64,000 nucleotides of DNA from Chionis minor (lineage: Eukaryota; Chordata; Aves; Charadriiformes; Chionididae): the NCBI GenBank assembly GCA_013398295.1, contig VZSF01001524.1, positions 2,462,003 through 2,526,002 on the forward strand. The letters are read 5' to 3'. Below are positions 24,801-42,860 of this stretch, one piece after another. Positions within the stretch are counted from its first letter, which is position 1. Every line of letters starts with the position of its first letter. The notes beneath the pieces were generated by a model. It saw only the letters and a list, made by a program, of their open reading frames with translations. It did not search any database and was not told where the DNA came from. The position numbers and the translations under genes are program-made.

Positions 24801-27800
24801 TGCGGGTATTCCAAACCACTAAAACCATAATTTGCTTATGCTACATAATAAGGTTTGAATCCTGCAAAGACTTATGTAAATACTTTCAAGTTCATTGTAG
24901 GTTTTTGCAAATGGTGACTTAGAGCCAGAATGTCCACTGGCTTAGACTCTGTGGGTCTTCGTGGTCCCCATAAGCTCTGACACAGCAACCGGGAAGAGAG
25001 AATGCGAAAGAAAAATGGAATTGGTGCTATAAATCTGATGCAGAAAAGAATGAAGAAGAGGCTCTTTTATTGCTTTCACAGGGGTAAGAGTTGAATATTA
25101 AAGTACATTAGAAGAAGAAGATGGAAAGGGAAGATGAAAAACATTTTTTTCTTTCACTCTACTCCAGAATTTCTAAAATTAAACTCTGTCTTATTATTTT
25201 TATTGGAAGATATGAGGGAAAAATCCCTACGCTGGCTAATTCAAAGCCCAGATAGATTTATTTAGACTCAGAATGCACAGTACTAGCTAGCACTGCCTTT
25301 TTAAAAAGATATTGCACTTTTACTGTGGCAATGCACATAATTTATGATTTTCTTTTTAAAATGGAATCAAATAATTTATGACGCTGTGTTTTTAATCTCT
25401 TAATCCAGACTTTTTCTCCCACATCTTCCAGGAACCACTTCAGATTATTCAGTGTCCCAGAAAATCCTACATCTTTTTCATTTGTCTGTCTAACAGACAG
25501 AATTCTAAAAGCAGTAAAATCTTCCCATTTGAGTTGAAATTTAATAAATCATAAATGCATTTTGGTGCCACAGTTTATATTCTGAGAAACAGATTACTAA
25601 AAAAGTCAAAAACCTTCTTTTCAGGCCTATAAAGTAGTGTTGTTTGCAGGCATCTCTTAATTTTCAGATGTTTTATTGCTTTGTCTTACCCTGTGTTGTT
25701 TTCACTTTGTTGTTGTTGCGAAAAAGGATTTTTGGTTACAGTCTTCCTCTTCTTTGTTGCATAAAATGGCAGAATTCTCTCCTTCTTCCTCCCTCAATCT
25801 CCAAGAATTAAAAATAAAAATAAAAATACTTGAGGTTAAAAGCTTCTGCTCCAGGAGGAATTTATAGCTCACTGATGTCAGTGAAAGAGTACAACTGAAA
25901 CAATACCGTTAATTAGGAAAGGACACTGAATTGTGTGTCACGTGCACTGAGCTTTGCAGGAGCGGGAAAGGGCTTGGCTTTTCACTGTAAAAGCTCTTTT
26001 CTAAGTCGCAGATGGCGTCACCAGGTAGCTGCCACCAGCACTGAGACTGCTTCAGCAAGTGGGTCCTGGTGTTCCCTCCCTCATGGTGCTGGTGTCCGTG
26101 CAACATTCCACTAAAAGGAGCAAAGGCATTGCTGGTCTTTCCAGAAGGAGCAGGGGACAGCCAAAGGCTCCAATTTGTTTATCTTCTTTGGATGCTTTGC
26201 CAGTGATGTTGTGGATAAATACAGCTTGCACTCCTCGTGTTGCTGCATTCAGGTGTCTTCTGATCTCTCCCAAGACACTACTTATTTTAGAGAGAGGGAA
26301 TTCGTGTAGAAACAGTGTGTTCCTGGAAAAAAAGTTACTCTGGATGATCTGAGGGCCCGTGCAACTTTTAAATAAGTGATGAGCATATATCCTAGGATGC
26401 CATGCCTGAGGAAGATCTGTAATTCCCCCTGAGGGAGAATGATGATCTCCTGAAAAATGGGCAGAATGAGCAGCATTTCAGGGATGAGGGCCTCCGTGGT
26501 GCTCTTCCAGTTCTGTTCACACAAGAAAGAGCTGCAGTCAGTTTTGTAATATCTGGTCTGTGGCATTTGCTTGGTGGCTTCTCCCGCTGCACTCTGTGGT
26601 CTTCATTCCTCTGAAAGCTCATATTTGGCTTGTGCTGTCTCTGTTGGGAGCTGATAATGCACTTCTTTGCAATGATTCACCAAGTGCTTATTTAGGGGCT
26701 ACATTGCATCTAGGCAGAAAATCTTTCAATATTAAAAATATATCTTGCTTAGCAATCTACATAAGCTACTAGATTGGCATCTACGTTACTTTTGTCTTCA
26801 GCGCTGACCACCAAGAAGGAAAAAAATGTTTTTGTTGGCCTCAACTATTCCATAATTGGGAAGGAGATCTTGAGTCAGCAACACACAATTTTATATGAAG
26901 CATGGAATGAATGCAGGATACCAAGTTTGGGCTTTTGCCTCCATTAGAGTATTTTGAAACTGAATGCTTGAACCATGGCCTTCTTTGGGAGCCCCAGAGG
27001 GGAACCCAGAAAGTTCAGGGTTGCAGCCTAGAAGAGCTGTGTTTACATAATACAAGCAGGCTTCTCATTAGCAAACCAGGTAATAACATTGTCTTAGAGT
27101 TATATTCAGTGGCATTTTGCTTCTCAGAGACAACCCTGTCATGGGAAGGATTTAACTGGCAGGGAAATAACGTGTTTTTACCTCGATTCACCCAGCCATT
27201 GAGTTTCAGCCAGAGATGCGCGGTCAGTGGAGTCTGATATGAGTTTGTGCTGCCACCAGGAACGGACAGGGACAGTCTTTTCCAGCGCTGCCCTCCTGAG
27301 CCACCTGGCCCTGGTCTCTGCTGTGCCAGGGCGAGCACTTCTGTGAAATGCCTGGAGGATGCCTTGTCCAGGAATCAGGTCCCAGCTCTTAACAGCTGAG
27401 GAAAGTCTCCCTGACGCTGATCCTCTTTCACCCTGCCACCCTAGGAGAGGAGAGTGCTGCTACTATTTTTGTTGTTGGCTTTGTTGTTATTTTCCAGAAA
27501 CCTATAAAAAGGTGTGGTTGTCAGGTTAAGGGGTAGATGGTTTTCTGCCAACAACCAGTTCGTTCTCTTTCATTGGTTTCGTTGTTCCAGCCAAAGGAAA
27601 TGTGGCAGCAGAGGACAGTTGGCTCATAGCTCTGCCAGCAGCTACCGCTCGTGCCGCAGTGCTCGCGGTCGTGGCTAGATGGCACACACAAGGCTGTTGA
27701 GAAGGAGACAGTCTTACGTGGAGAAAATTAAATACAGTACGGACCAGCCTTCACTTTGCCAGTGAAGTTGATTGGAACAGGCACAGAGGTGTGAAACTAT

Positions 27801-30800
27801 GAAAACAGACGTCAAGGCCAACAGCAAGAAAATGAAGGGAGGACACGGGAGACATCCTGGAGCATGGCAGAGCTCTCCTTTGGTTTCCACGTCTAGCATT
27901 TACTTCTCTGTTTAGCCAATTGCCTTGGAAATCGTGAGGAACTGCTTTTTTTAATTACAACCATCACAATTCTTTGTGTTTTAAAATTAATTAATACGTG
28001 GGTGACCTCCAGCCTGCCTTGGCGCTCCTCTGCCTCACGGAGCAAAAGTTGAGAGGCCCGTCTTTTGACCTTTTCCCTTAGCTCCTGCTCACTAGTTTTC
28101 ACTGATCAAAAACCAGTTATAGCCCTGTACAGCGTGTTCCCTGGCACATCAGAGTCACGTCACGCGTGGCTGGCTTCGAGGTTCGTTACAGGCACAAAGC
28201 TGGCAGCCCGCACGCTGAAAAGTGCCGAACTATCAACCTTCCTGGCAGCTATGACTCTACAGGCTTGGCTTCAGGCCCCGTAAAAATACACTATGGATGC
28301 ATGCCTGGGTAAAACTGGGCAAATTTGACTGTCGATTGCTCAAAGATTTCAGGGTCTGACAGGCAAGAGCTCCGGAAGTCGGAGTAGGAAGTCAGGCTCC
28401 TACAGCAAGAACTTTCTAGGAGGGGAGATGCGGGATTCCCCTGCACTGAGCTCAGAGAACATGCAAAGTCAAGCGTGTGCAGAAGCTGGTATACATAAAA
28501 TCACTGTCAGAAAGAGTATGTTAAGAATTACTAGAAAGGTCATATGCCTGGGATTCTCCTAAGTGTTTATACCCAGTAACCCAGCTGCCAAGAATGAGCT
28601 GTTACCGGGGGTTACTAACTTAGTGGTTTTCTTGGAAGCCCACCGTATCGTCCTGACTTCCTGCGCTTTGATGGTCGAGGGGCTAGAAGCTGTACAGCAA
28701 TTTCAGCCTCTCCTGTTGCTGTTGATTCAGAAAGTGTTTCAAATGGCAGGCTCAGCCAGCAACGCAAACTGCAGGCATAAAAAGAATAAAAATCCCTAAA
28801 TTTAAGCAAAGACTGAAGCATGCCATAATTTTCTGTTTAAGTCAGTGTCAGGTTGGGCCTTGGATTCGTGAGCACAATGAGGAGTGTTTTGGAAAGTGGA
28901 AATTGCATTATGGCTTCTGTTTCCTTTCCAGGGAAGCATGTGAAGCACATTACAGAGCGAGGGAAGGTCGTGACTGCAGGGAACAGCACAGGATGTCTGA
29001 GAGGGAAAGGTGGGGCGAGAGGAGCTGCTGTAAAACAAGGACAGAGAAGCAGCAGGAGAGCATGAGGGTGAAAAGCGATAACTGAAAACCTTGCAATATC
29101 TTAATCAGAATTCTTTCACATAGAAGGTCCAAAAAAAAGCGTCCTCCCCATTACTTTTGTATTTCTGCCTTTTTTTTAATCTCTCATTTCAATTTAAATA
29201 TGCATTGTTGGTTTGGTGGGGTTTTTTTCACATTCTGGCAATGTTATGAAATTTTTGAACTGCCAGACAGATAGAGCTAGTGTTTCAAAACCAGCATCTA
29301 CGTGCGTGCGCATATTAGTGTGATGAAAATGCTGGACAGGCTGGGACTGATCAAAATGTATTTGCTTAGCCGCGATCAGTTAATAACACCACTGTGTATT
29401 AAGTATTGTGCTTGCTATATTGCGGCATGCACCTCCCAGCTATATTTCGTGCATCATTCCCTCTGTCCATAAAATTACTCCTGAGCCAGCCCCGCACTGA
29501 GTCCTAAGCAGGGTGGAAGCGATGCCATCCTTCCCTCCACTGCCGCTGTCTGGGGCAGCGGGAGGACCTCAGGCCTGTCGTACACAAGCAGGGGGAGCAG
29601 TCTGGGAAACAGCGAGAGGAAGAGCTCGCTTTCTCTGCTCTCCCTTTACTGTAGCAGCTACGTGCCTTTCCAGGATCGCTTATTTGAAGCACTTTGCAGC
29701 CCTACTTGCCAAGCAGCATCTCCGGCAATGTGCTGGGGAGAAAAGCGTATAGTTTGGCATAAAGGAAGTAAGCATAAAATGTCTATATATTTCTCAAAAG
29801 GCAAATTGTCTGAAAAGTCTCTCCGACAATAGCCCAAACCAGAACAAGCTGTAATTACATATCCTTTTGGTTTGCAGTTTATCTGATTTTCTCTCTGGTT
29901 TTGCAAGTATTCCACAGTTACGCTTCAGTGGCTCAGCAGCCTTTTAACAAACTGTAGAAGGCACCTATTGCCCAGACGCTGGCATTACTAAAAGAGAGAA
30001 TGTACTATCCTTTAACCCTTTGCAAAATTGCATAGCTTAACAATATGGAGCAGTCTCAAAGTGATGACCTGTCCAGAAGGAGCCGGGAGGAGGGAGGTCA
30101 GGAATTGGGATGATTACCCACTACCTTTTCACTGTACAAGCTGCTGCTCAGGATATTTTGGTGCTTGAGTTAATAATCTTGCAAATATAACAAGTAAGAG
30201 AGGGAATGGCACAGAGGAAACTATTTAGAAGAAATTAAATATAAACAATACACCTTAAATACAACTGAGTAGGAGCAAAAGAAAGGAAATACTGTCCAAG
30301 TATCGTCTGTACCCAGTTTTAACAGGCAGGCGGGATTTGTTTACGGAAGCCGACAATCATCTCCTTCCTCCCTGCAGTAAAATGGATATTTAAAGGAAGT
30401 ACTAGTTGGAATTTTGTGGAAGTACACCTTGCAAAGTAAAGCCTCAAAGGCAAGCCTGGTCCATTTGGGTTGCAACTCTGTGAACTAATTATTTAATTTA
30501 AAACAGTAAGCAGCAGCTAGCTAACTATTTAACTGATTCTTGACTTGGATGGCTTTTCAGTCCATGCTACCCTGGTGTCTGCCTTGCAGGGCTGTAAAAC
30601 TGTGGTGAGAAGGCTGCTGGCTTCTGCATGGTGTACCGCGGCTGATTCAGTCTCTCCTCCATCAGCTTTCACCGTGGGGTCCTCAAGGTACCCTGATGGT
30701 AAAGCCAAAAATGCCCTGGACAGCAAAGCCAGTCTCTTTGAGGATCACTCACTACGTGGGTCTTGTACAAGCCTGGAGAGGGGCAAACTCCCCAGAACAG

Positions 30801-31871
30801 GTCTGCTTGCTCTGACGGAGGCATGGGTAAGCAGTGTGCAACCCCGCTGCACTTCTGTTGTTGGTCCAAGTAAACCAGTGTTTGCCAAGCAAATTAAATA
30901 AATAGCCCAACACCCCCCTTCCTCCAAGTAACATCAAGTCTAATCAAGAGTCCAAAGAGTAGATTTTTCAAAATGTCAATGACTGGATCAGAAGATCAAA
31001 GATGATTGACTATTTTATTTTATTTTATTTTATTGCAGAGAATGAGTTTTAAAAAATTCCTTATCAGCTTCTTTTTGAATGCCTGAAAGGGGAAAAAATT
31101 AAAGGGTGTTTAATAGCATTAGCAGTAGTATTCCAAAATGTATTGCATGCATTATTATCAATAGTATTGTAGAGATGCAGTGCCAGCAAATCATAGGTAC
31201 AGAGGGATAGCAACAAATTAATTGGAGAACTAAAAAAGTACTGGAAATTAGGAAAGATTATGAGATGGAAAAGATCAGATGAGCAAAGTGAAGACTGAGA
31301 ATGGCACGTCTTTCTTGCGCTAATATGGTAATTAAATAAAGCGAAGGCAGAGTGGGAATACTGATCTTCACATGCTTCTAACAACTTCTTGCCATACTCG
31401 GTCAAATTTCTGTAAAATTGCTAACGTGAGCTATTATTGCAGGATGAAAAGACCTTTATGCCAATATAAATGCATGTCTGGTGTGGAGCTCTGTCACTTC
31501 TGCAATGATAGTTTTGAAATTGATACAGTAATAGAGAGTGAGCTGGGCTTTGGAAAAACTGGTGGCTGAAGTTCACCTGCGGTAGCTTTAGCCTGTGTCT
31601 GCCAGTAGAGGACACGAGTCCACACTGGAGATCCAAGGCCCATAAACACTGTGTAATGCATACAGGGAAAAACAATTCAAACTCCCCCATGAATTGATGG
31701 GCTAACATTACCTTTCAGAAATGAGAGTTGGTATTATGGGAAAAGGTGCCATAAAATCTTAGTTCCCTACTGTTTGACAGTCAAGAAAAAACAGATCTAA
31801 TAGCGTGGATTATTTAAGGAGAAAACAGAGAAGAAAACAGCAAACGTTATTGTGCCTCTGTGTTGCATTTG
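21842..31871 (+). other. CYYR1: Presumed CYYR1 intron; mostly featureless
   Basis: Ten kilobases without recognised exons or clear transposons. It contains AT-rich stretches that look conserved-element-like (24640-24900 and 25240-25580), a 10-base tandem duplication CTGTAATGGA (23360-23379), a 7-base-arm inverted repeat TGTCTGT/ACAGACA (25483-25499), and a TATTT repeat (31011-31034). Open frames up to about 148 codons near 22529 show no family resemblance. Confidence 0.55.
31011..31034. repeat. Microsatellite (TATTT)n
   Basis: About five pentamer units of TATTT without interruption. Confidence 0.95.
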
Positions 31872-32345
31872 CTTCTGCTGAGGCTCTCAGAAAACACAGA
31901 AGAGGATGAGAAAAAGTGCAAGGAGGGGTGGCCAAAGTGATCAGAGGCTCGGGGTGGTCCCTGTACGCAGAACAGCCAAGTAGGAGGGGGCTCCTGCAGG
32001 ATGGGGAAGAGTTGGCTGCCAGGCATGATGCTAAAGGTCTGTAAAATAACAGCTACTGGGGAAAGGGTAGCTGGCGGCTGATGAGCCAAGAGCTGGGAGG
32101 CTTGGGTGGATCTCCTGGGCATCCAGTTCAGAACAGACCAGAAGAGACAGTTCTTCAGATATGTAATTAAGCTGGGGAGCTCTTTGCCACATGAGGCTGT
32201 GGATGCTAAAATTTGCATGAGCTCAGGATGAGGCTGGGCAGGTTTGCAGAGGAGAAATCCACTGAGTGGTGGTTAAAAAACAAACTGACCTGCCTGGGTC
32301 AGAAAGTTGCTGAGCTGCAAAACATTGAAGGAGGCCAGGAGAGAA
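31872..32345 (+). mobile_element. Old CR1-like fragment
   Basis: The part around 32180-32345 matches an older CR1 subfamily pattern: GCTCTTTGCCACATGAGGCTGTGGATGC-like block, GGGCAGGTTTGCAGAGGAGAAATCCACTGAG-like block, then CTGGGTCAGAAAGTTGCTGAGCTGCAAAA and an AGGCCAGGAGAG-like tail. It lacks the ATTCTATG terminal repeat of younger copies. The 5' limit is uncertain; the GGATCTCCTGGGCATCC region at 32109 and earlier may belong to the same element. The assignment rests on remembered family blocks. Confidence 0.6.
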
Positions 32346-38183
<5,838 letters not shown>

Positions 38184-38274
38184 TGACACCCTACAGGAGT
38201 GCCCGTGTTCACGGCAGAGGTGTATCTTTGGATAGTTACGGCTGCAGGGTAAATGGGGGATGTGAATATGGCAG

Positions 38275-38400
38275 GCGGCTCTTCGCGGTCCGGCGGGGAA
38301 CGGCACGACTCCCCGCTGAGAAACGCAAGACGGCTCAGCGTGCGCAGTGTTGGTCGGTGCAGCGCTCTGCCCGGGCTAATTTATTCAGCTACTCAGCGGG
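38275..38400. other. CpG-dense patch 105 bases after CYYR1 exon
   Basis: Fifteen CpG dinucleotides occur between 38275 and 38375, many in the GGCGG, CCGG and GCGC contexts. The surrounding intron is strongly CpG-poor. It is too short for a standard CpG island of 200 or more bases. GC-rich but CpG-poorer sequence continues to about 39350. Confidence 0.7.
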
Positions 38401-40735
38401 CTAGTGAGATCTGGCAGGGTGCCATACTCACACAGCTGTATGGCTTGCGGTGCCCGCAGCAGCACATGGAGACCTCGCTCAGGGCAATGCTGCATTGTGC
38501 AGGGTAGTCCTTCTCCCTGTGCCAGAGGCTCTCTGGCGAGGGATCAGTTGTTCCTCTTTTGTGTTCTGGTTCTTGTAATTGCTCTTGTTCGCGTGCAGTC
38601 AGCTCCCTTTCATTGTCCGATATAATGGGGGTCCAGCGTACCACAGAGCGGGGAAAACCTGGACAATAAGGTCTGTGGATCATAGCGCAAAGGCTTCGAG
38701 TGGTGCCACGTGGAGCCTAATGCAGCCCGAGCTGGCTGGTACTGGGCCAGAGCTCACAAGCCCTGCTGGATGCTGCGGGATCCCAGATGACTTCTACGAA
38801 GGCACAAAAGTGCCTTTGCGGTGTGTTCTCTGCTGTGTGTCCCGGGAGGGACTGCTCGCTGGCCGGCGTGCAGTGCTGGATCCAAGCTAGCTCTCTGCAT
38901 CCTCCTGGCACCGTGCCTGAACCGATAGGAACTTGGAGCATGGTGCAGAGATGCCCATTGTGCCTCAGTCAAAGTTAGCTGGGGTCTGGTGGTGCTTGTA
39001 AGCTCCAGCTTAGTGCTGGACGTGCTCAGTGCAGGCTGGTCTGTGGGTTTAACGTCTTGGTGTGATGTTTTTTTAGGCACAGGGTAGCACCAGGGGGCGG
39101 CACAGAGCCTAAGTCACAGGCTCTGGGGCACCCCAGGGGACAGTAGGGACCTCTCACGGGTCTGCTCCAGTGCAGTTGTGCCCATAGAGAGTGGGAGCTG
39201 CTACATCAGGCTGTAACTCTGTGCAGAGCCGCGCTCTGCACCGTACTTGTCAACTTGCGTCAGTCTAGGATTGGGGTCCGGGAGCACCTAAGGTGGATCC
39301 GCACCGAGCCAGCTGGGATCTGCAAGGCTCATTTGTCTGGGCTCCCCACCACGTGAAAGTGGCCACGTTGTTGAAGACCCTGGAAGCAGCATAACAGTAT
39401 TTATGCAATGCATCCATATCTCTTCTTCAGCGACACTGTTAAATACAAATCCAGGAGCGATTGCCTTGGGATAACTTGAGAGTTCACTGTAATAAAAGTC
39501 AATGGTGTTTCATGGATGAAGTCCCCTCATCCCACTCTTAGAGATCCCCTGCCTTTATATTCCCTCCTGTTGCAAAGGTTGCAGCAAACGCCAGGTGCAT
39601 TATGTATACTTACAGGCAAGCTATGCAATATTTATTATGTGTTCCTTTATCACATTCACTGCTCTGAGTGTCTTGTTTTCTCCCTCATGCTCTTCCTTCC
39701 CAGTTAAACTAAAACCATCTATAATCATCCTTATCATTGCAACATTGTTTTGCATAGGGAGATGAGTAATGAAAGAAAATTGCAATATTCTCAACCACGA
39801 ATCGCTGAAGAGCTACTTCAGAATCTAATAGTCACTGCAAACTGTAAAAACAAGAGCAAAATGTAGTTACAGCCAGGGCCGTAGCCTTTTCCTCCCCAAG
39901 TCTGCTCCTGCAATGACTCACCCCTATCTCTCCGCCTCCGGGAGTTTCACTCTGCACGCTCCCCATTTTTGGTGCAAACATTAGTTCGAGCAGTTCTTCC
40001 TCTCAGCAGCAGCAGGTTTTTGGCGGATGGGGAAGCTCTGAAATTATATTTGTGTTCCCAGCTGTCATGAACACTTTGGGAGTAATGACTGACCTGGTTT
40101 TGGCTGCAGGGTTTGTGACCAACCCTTTCCCCGCTGCTATTACCTGTTTTAGAGAGCAATGGCAAGTGAGGGGATGCCCTTCCTGTGGCTTCAGCCACAG
40201 TGTCAGCAGGTTTTCAGAGAGCAGAGGGTGCTTTTTGTGGCACACTGGGATTTGAGTCTCTTCTCTCCATCACAAACATCCTAGGTTTCCGTTTCCTGTC
40301 TATTCAAGTGCTATTTCCCTGCCAGTCTGCCTGAGGCATCTAGGGGGGGGTCAGGAAAGCATCCATGGTGACATGAACAAAGAGCAGCTGACTGTGGACC
40401 TTAAATTTGGTAATTCTCATGAGGTCTTGATATGGAGCTTTCGGTTCCTACCGTGCTATCATTCTGCAGCATTTACTGTCTTTTTGATCATAGAATTAAT
40501 CCTTCTTCTGAAGGTTGAGAAAATGTTTTCAGCTGTTTGTGAATGTTTTTGTTGTTTCCTAAATGCCTGCCCAATTTACAAATGCGGGGCTCTCCTCAGA
40601 TGTCTCCACTGGAGTGAGCACGACGAAAGCTTTGTTCTTCCTCAGCCTGAGCCCTGGGAATGTCCGGGGAAGATGTCCAGCATTTGCCCTGGAAGGTGTG
40701 ACACTGCTGTGCAGCGAGGAGCTTTCAGCTGTGTG

Positions 40736-40770
40736 TGGCATGGCGTGGCATGGCATGGCATGGCATAGCA
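40736..40770. repeat. Pentamer repeat (TGGCA)7
   Basis: Seven consecutive TGGCA units, two of them with a single substitution (TGGCG and TAGCA). It lies in the last CYYR1 intron, about 450 bases before the final exon. Confidence 0.95.
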
Positions 40771-41084
40771 CAGCACACGTCTCCTGGGCATCCAGAGGGT
40801 GGTTGAGAGGTCTGTGGAGATCAGCAAAAGCCCTGGACACACCATCAAACTGAGAAGACATAACTCCATGTTGCTGCTGAAGGGGACAAAAGGGAGCGGA
40901 TCTCATAAAAACCCAGTCTTTCTCCCCTGAAAAAGCTTAGCTGTGCCACATCACGTTGGTATCATCTGCCACATGGTCACTCAAACACTGTTAACATCAC
41001 AATGTGTCGGTGGGTACAGGCTAAGCAGTGAAGGCAAGGGCAATAAGCAAAGTCTTCCACTGACATAAAGTGACTATATAATGA

Positions 41085-41357
<273 letters not shown>

Positions 41358-42860
41358 TCACATGGCTTCGCATGGATATTAACAGCCTGTTGAAACAGCC
41401 AGCACTGTTGGAACAAACACTGTCAGCTCAGGGACAAATAGGGTGGGGTTTGCATCAGCGCATATGGCCAGGTGTTGGAATAACCCAGGAGGGCTGTCGT
41501 GGTCAGGATAAAGTCCGCTCTGGACCGTGACGTTTCATGATTAGACAATGCGTGACCAAAGAAACAGCTCCGGGAGAGTAGTGCTTGGCGTCAGAGCTTA
41601 GCTTCAGCTGCAGTTACAGCACGTGGGAGTGGGGGTCTTCCCATATAAGAACGTGCAAGTGATGCAAACGGTTCAACGACCCGTTCCGAAAGCGCGAGAG
41701 GGAGCTGCTGGGGCTTATTCTGAGGGAAAAGTCCAACTGTTGTTTCCAAGTATGTGTTACGCCTTTCCTTGAAATGAGGAGAATAAGGAAGAGCAAGGAA
41801 GACTGAAGCTATTTTCAGTTCCTACTTCAGGCTGATAATACCCAATGATCAGCTGTGCATGTTGGTCTGATAAGCATATTACAAAGAGAAGTGCTGTCGG
41901 AGTTATTTAATAACCAAAAAATATTTTTGGCCAAGTACAGGTTGTTATAAGTGCCTACTTTTAAACAGTTTTGAGACTAGTTTGTGGCCTCAAATGTAAA
42001 CATAAAGAGCATTTTTATATGTGAAATACACTAATTTATAGCTGATTTACCTGGACTTAAATACTGTATACATTGGAAATATGCTACAATGTCTTTTATA
42101 TCAGCAAATGATACTTTGATTTTTTTAAAAATACTGAATGGGGAAATTCATAAGTGGGAGAAGAAATACAACCCAAATATAAAACATCATAATTTGTCTT
42201 CATTTGGATTGCATAAAGACTATTTTTTTAAAAAGAAATCATATTGTTTACCAGTAATAATGATATTCAGCCTAACCAAAGAGATGAGCAGAGAGACTGT
42301 GAGCATCAGATTACTTTTGAATGTCATCCTGGGCATTTTAAAACTATAAGTCATCAAATAATATTTTCTGCCTTTGTCACACGTATTGTTCAAAATTGCT
42401 TAATCTCTCCTATGTGAGGTACAGGCCTTCATGATTTAAAACGTTCCATGTACTTACGGGACTAACTGTAATTCAGCAGCAGCTATTTGACTTCAGAATA
42501 GAGTACCTGGTTACCTAAAGTATCGTCCTTCAATGGTAAGACTAGTATTTTTATCAATTTTATATGCGAACCACAAAGACAGCGGTTCTCGTCAGGGATT
42601 TAAAAGTGCTGAACGTCCTTGGTTTGAGTTGGGTGGCTGGGCAATTTGAGAATGCTACAGCCAAAATAGCAGAAGGTGACAAAAGTATGGCACCTAGACT
42701 TCGGGACAGCTGTGGCATCAGGTCCGTTTCAGAGGGAGAGACTGCAGGTTACCTCTGATTTCCAGAGATCAGAACACATTTAAATGTTTTCCAGTATAGC
42801 CGTCATCTTTTCAGGTCTATCAGTGGACTGATGAATAAAACCACATCTTGCAAAAAGTGG
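41358..42860 (+). other. CYYR1: CYYR1 3' untranslated region (3' limit uncertain)
   Basis: This is the sequence following the CYYR1 stop codon with no further splice need. It begins moderately GC-balanced and becomes AT-rich from about 41860. The first canonical AATAAA I find after the stop is at 42834-42839, followed by a GTGGT stretch at 42857-42861 that could serve as the downstream element, so a UTR of about 1.5 kb is plausible. Variant signals upstream could end it earlier. No coding potential is seen; the small open frames here are unremarkable. Confidence 0.55.
42834..42839 (+). terminator. CYYR1: Candidate polyadenylation signal for CYYR1
   Basis: A canonical AATAAA hexamer lies about 1.48 kb after the CYYR1 stop, with a GT-containing segment 18-25 bases downstream. 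It is the first exact AATAAA noticed after the stop. Another AATAAA occurs near 43850. The assignment rests only on position and hexamer identity. Confidence 0.4.
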
